The notes under the pieces are model-generated. The model worked only from the letters and a program-made list of their open reading frames with translations. It was not told the origin of the DNA and searched no databases. A stretch of 6,719 bases of DNA from an uncultured Mollicutes bacterium (GTDB lineage Bacteria; Bacillota_I; Bacilli_A; Acholeplasmatales; Anaeroplasmataceae). Of this stretch, positions 5,009 through 6,719 are shown piece by piece. The stretch lies in NCBI GenBank assembly GCA_900547045.1, contig URFB01000067.1, forward strand, positions 1-6,719, written 5' to 3'. The translations under genes were made by a program, and so were the position numbers. Positions within the stretch are counted from its first letter, which is position 1. The number at the start of each line of letters is the position of its first letter.

Positions 5009-6400
5009 ATGGAAACAAAAGATATGACCACAGGTCATCCGTTTAAAATTTTACTATTTTTCGCTATCCCAATGATTTTATCTGTTACCTTACAACAGCT
5101 ATATAATCTAGCAGATAATTTTATTGCTGGACATTTTATAGCTAATTTAAATAGCTTTGAGGCAGTAGGTATTGTATATCCCGTTACAGTTGTATTTTTG
5201 GATGTCGCCGTTGGCTTTGGTGTTGGTGTAGGTGTTGTAGCTGCCAGGTTCTTTGGGGCTAAAGACTTTAAAAATGTTAAGAAAACAACCACTACAGGCT
5301 TTATTTCAATGCTTGTACTTGGTCTTGTAACCACAATAATTGGCTTATCTATTATGTGGCCCTTACTTAGAGGTATGATTGATACATCTAATGGTGATGG
5401 TTGCTTTAAAGAGGCCTATTCATATATGATGATTTATATTGCAGGACTTATATTCCTATTTATGTATAATTTCTCAATGTATGTTTTTCAATCCTTTGGT
5501 GATTCTAAAACACCTCTATATTTCTTAATTTTTTCCACATTGCTTAATGTAGGATTAGATTTTTTATTTGTTATTCCTTGCCATATGTCAAGTGCAGGAC
5601 TTGCTCTTGGTACTATTATATCTGAGGCCATTGCAGCTACGCTTTCAATAATAGTTTTATTTAAAAGCATTAACCGCTTTGCACCAGAGAAGGAAGCATT
5701 ATTTGATAATGGGCTTTTAAAAAATATTGTATTATTAGCTACGCCTTCAATTTTACAGGGCTGCTTTATTTCTATTGGTGGAGTATTAATTACAAGTATT
5801 CTTACAGGCTATGGTGGAAATTCTGTAGCAGGAGGATATAGTGCTGCCTATAAGATTTGCTATATTGCAATTAATATTTTTACGGTTGCATGTAATGCCT
5901 TATCTAACTTCGTAAGTCAAAATATTGGCGCCTCTAAGTATGATAGAATAATGAAGGGCTACGCTGCGACTGTCATTATCTGTGTAATTATTTGCGTAGT
6001 ATCAATGCTTGTAATTTTACCATTTAGAGAATTTTGGGTTAAATTATTTATTTCCGATAAGGCTGAGGGTGATATAAATGTTATCATTTCATCTGGTAAG
6101 CTTTTTATGCTATGTGTTGTACCATTCTTTGTACTAATGGTAGCTAAAATTCCTCTTGATGGTATTTTAAAGGGATCAACTGATATGCTAGGCTTTACTC
6201 TAGGTACCTCAGTTGACCTAGTCCTAAGAGTCTTAAGTGCTTTAATTCTTGGTAAAATATTTGGCTATGAGGGTGTATTCTTTGCATGGCCTATTGGCTG
6301 GGCTGTTGGTATGATTATATCCGTTACAATGTTCTTTATAGGAAGATGGAAGCGTAAATGCGGATATCCTACTAGTAAGAATGAGCAAGTTCTTAATTAA
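5009..6400 (+). CDS. MATE-family multidrug efflux protein
   Basis: The 463-residue product is a full-length polytopic membrane protein of the MATE family. These proteins export cationic drugs, dyes or metabolites in exchange for Na+ or H+; some instead export other compounds. The N-terminal signature is clear: IPMILSVTLQQLYNLADNFIAG (in 20-41) with P21, D36 and G41, followed by a Gly/Val-rich helix and ARFFGAKD (79-86). The second half repeats the plan with TPSILQG (245-251) and FVSQNIGASKYDR (301-313), as expected from the family's internal duplication into two six-helix bundles. A basic C-terminal tail (RWKRK) follows the last helix. AGGAAG stands nine bases before the chosen ATG; the next Met, five residues on, is possible but further away. 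The substrate cannot be deduced. The gene has its own promoter and terminator. Confidence 0.94.
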   Translation: METKDMTTGHPFKILLFFAIPMILSVTLQQLYNLADNFIAGHFIANLNSFEAVGIVYPVTVVFLDVAVGFGVGVGVVAARFFGAKDFKNVKKTTTTGFISMLVLGLVTTIIGLSIMWPLLRGMIDTSNGDGCFKEAYSYMMIYIAGLIFLFMYNFSMYVFQSFGDSKTPLYFLIFSTLLNVGLDFLFVIPCHMSSAGLALGTIISEAIAATLSIIVLFKSINRFAPEKEALFDNGLLKNIVLLATPSILQGCFISIGGVLITSILTGYGGNSVAGGYSAAYKICYIAINIFTVACNALSNFVSQNIGASKYDRIMKGYAATVIICVIICVVSMLVILPFREFWVKLFISDKAEGDINVIISSGKLFMLCVVPFFVLMVAKIPLDGILKGSTDMLGFTLGTSVDLVLRVLSALILGKIFGYEGVFFAWPIGWAVGMIISVTMFFIGRWKRKCGYPTSKNEQVLN

Positions 6401-6422
6401 GACGATTTATTCGTCTTTTTTT
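6399..6422 (+). terminator. Intrinsic terminator of the MATE gene
   Basis: A 7-bp perfect stem AAGACGA/TCGTCTT (6399-6405 with 6411-6417) closes a TTTAT loop and runs into an uninterrupted T-tract to 6422. The left arm begins within the TAA stop of the MATE gene, as compact as the terminator at 783-812. Confidence 0.9.
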
Positions 6423-6467
6423 GTGTATTAAAGCTAGCATTAATTTCTTATTTTTTTACGATAAAAA

Positions 6468-6496
6468 TCGACAAAAAACTACAAATGTGATATAAT
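6468..6496 (+). promoter_or_regulatory. Promoter of the PAS-domain gene, with extended -10
   Basis: TCGACA (6468-6473, 5 of 6) is followed by a 17-base spacer and TATAAT (6491-6496). TGA stands directly before the -10, giving the TGn extension. Transcription should start near 6503, leaving a leader of about 28 bases. The stretch 6423-6467 before it is AT-rich and shows no other signal. Confidence 0.82.
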
Positions 6497-6530
6497 AAAT
6501 CATACCATAAAAAGGGAGGCTATGATATAA

Positions 6531-6719
6531 ATGCAATACGAGAAAATTTTAAATAATTGCCCTAGTCCTATATTTGTAATCAAGCCAATAAGGAATGCCG
6601 GTAAATTTGATGATTTTATATATGAATATGTAAATGATGCCTTCGCAAGCTTTTTAGGTATTTCTAAGGTAAAACTTATGGGTGCTAATTATTTATCACT
6701 ATATGATTATACCGAAAAA
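6531..6719 (+). CDS. PAS-domain protein, N-terminal fragment (signalling protein, type unknown)
   Basis: The window holds the first 63 codons; the gene runs off the end. The residues read as the start of a PAS sensor domain: CPSPIFVIKPI (10-20), then a strand and turn, YEYVNDAFASFLGIS (31-45) with the typical N-[DE]-AF core, then KLMGANYLSLY (49-59). PAS domains bind ligands or cofactors and usually feed a kinase, a diguanylate cyclase/phosphodiesterase or a regulator, but the output domain is outside the window. The protein begins with the PAS domain and shows no signal peptide or membrane helix, so this part is cytoplasmic. The start is fixed by an in-frame TAA directly before the ATG (6528-6530). 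GGGAGG (6514-6519) lies 11 bases upstream, somewhat far. The gene has its own promoter, so a link with the copper operon is not implied. Confidence 0.75.
   Translation, partial: MQYEKILNNCPSPIFVIKPIRNAGKFDDFIYEYVNDAFASFLGISKVKLMGANYLSLYDYTEK

Noticed and set aside
6423..6467. Possible leader or riboswitch between the MATE and PAS genes
   Set aside because: The segment lies upstream of the mapped -35, and the predicted leader is only about 28 bases, too short for a riboswitch.

Overview
The window is AT-rich, uses Shine-Dalgarno sites of the AGGAGG type and near-consensus TTGACA/TATAAT promoters, and ends its genes in short hairpins with T-tracts. This suggests a low-GC Gram-positive bacterium (Bacillota), perhaps a gut anaerobe of the Clostridia or Erysipelotrichia. 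I cannot place it more precisely. All six complete or 3'-complete genes end in TAA or TAG and every Trp codon I checked is TGG, so nothing argues against the usual code. There are no RNA genes, mobile elements, CRISPR arrays or origins that I can see.

Layout: (1) 1-784, the 3' part of a plus-strand RluA-type pseudouridine synthase. It converges through a bidirectional terminator (783-812) on (2) a minus-strand TVP38/TMEM64 (VTT-domain) membrane protein, 805-1566, whose start I move inward because the longer start lies inside its own promoter. (3) A divergent promoter region, 1567-1690, in which the plus-strand promoter carries a CsoR-type operator exactly between its -35 and -10. (4) A copper operon, 1691-4904: an HMA-CsoR fusion repressor, a Cu(I) P1B-ATPase (CopA) carrying a C-terminal CopZ-like domain, and a further small HMA protein. 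The genes are joined by one-base TAATG overlaps. (5) A terminator, then a separately promoted MATE-family efflux protein, 5009-6400, with its own terminator. (6) From 6531 to the end, the first 63 codons of a PAS-domain protein with its own strong promoter.

The copper operon is the centre of interest. The predicted circuit is a CsoR-family repressor that shuts a perfect consensus promoter until Cu(I) binds its Cys-His-Cys site. The operon then makes an exporter and metallochaperones. Two features are unusual. The repressor carries its own chaperone-like HMA domain at the N-terminus. The last 66 codons of copA form a complete CopZ preceded in frame by a strong Shine-Dalgarno site and ATG, so one gene may yield both a CopA-CopZ fusion and free CopZ. 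In all, four HMA domains with the same CxxCxxH signature are spread over three genes. The TVP38, MATE and PAS genes have their own promoters and need not be part of copper handling.
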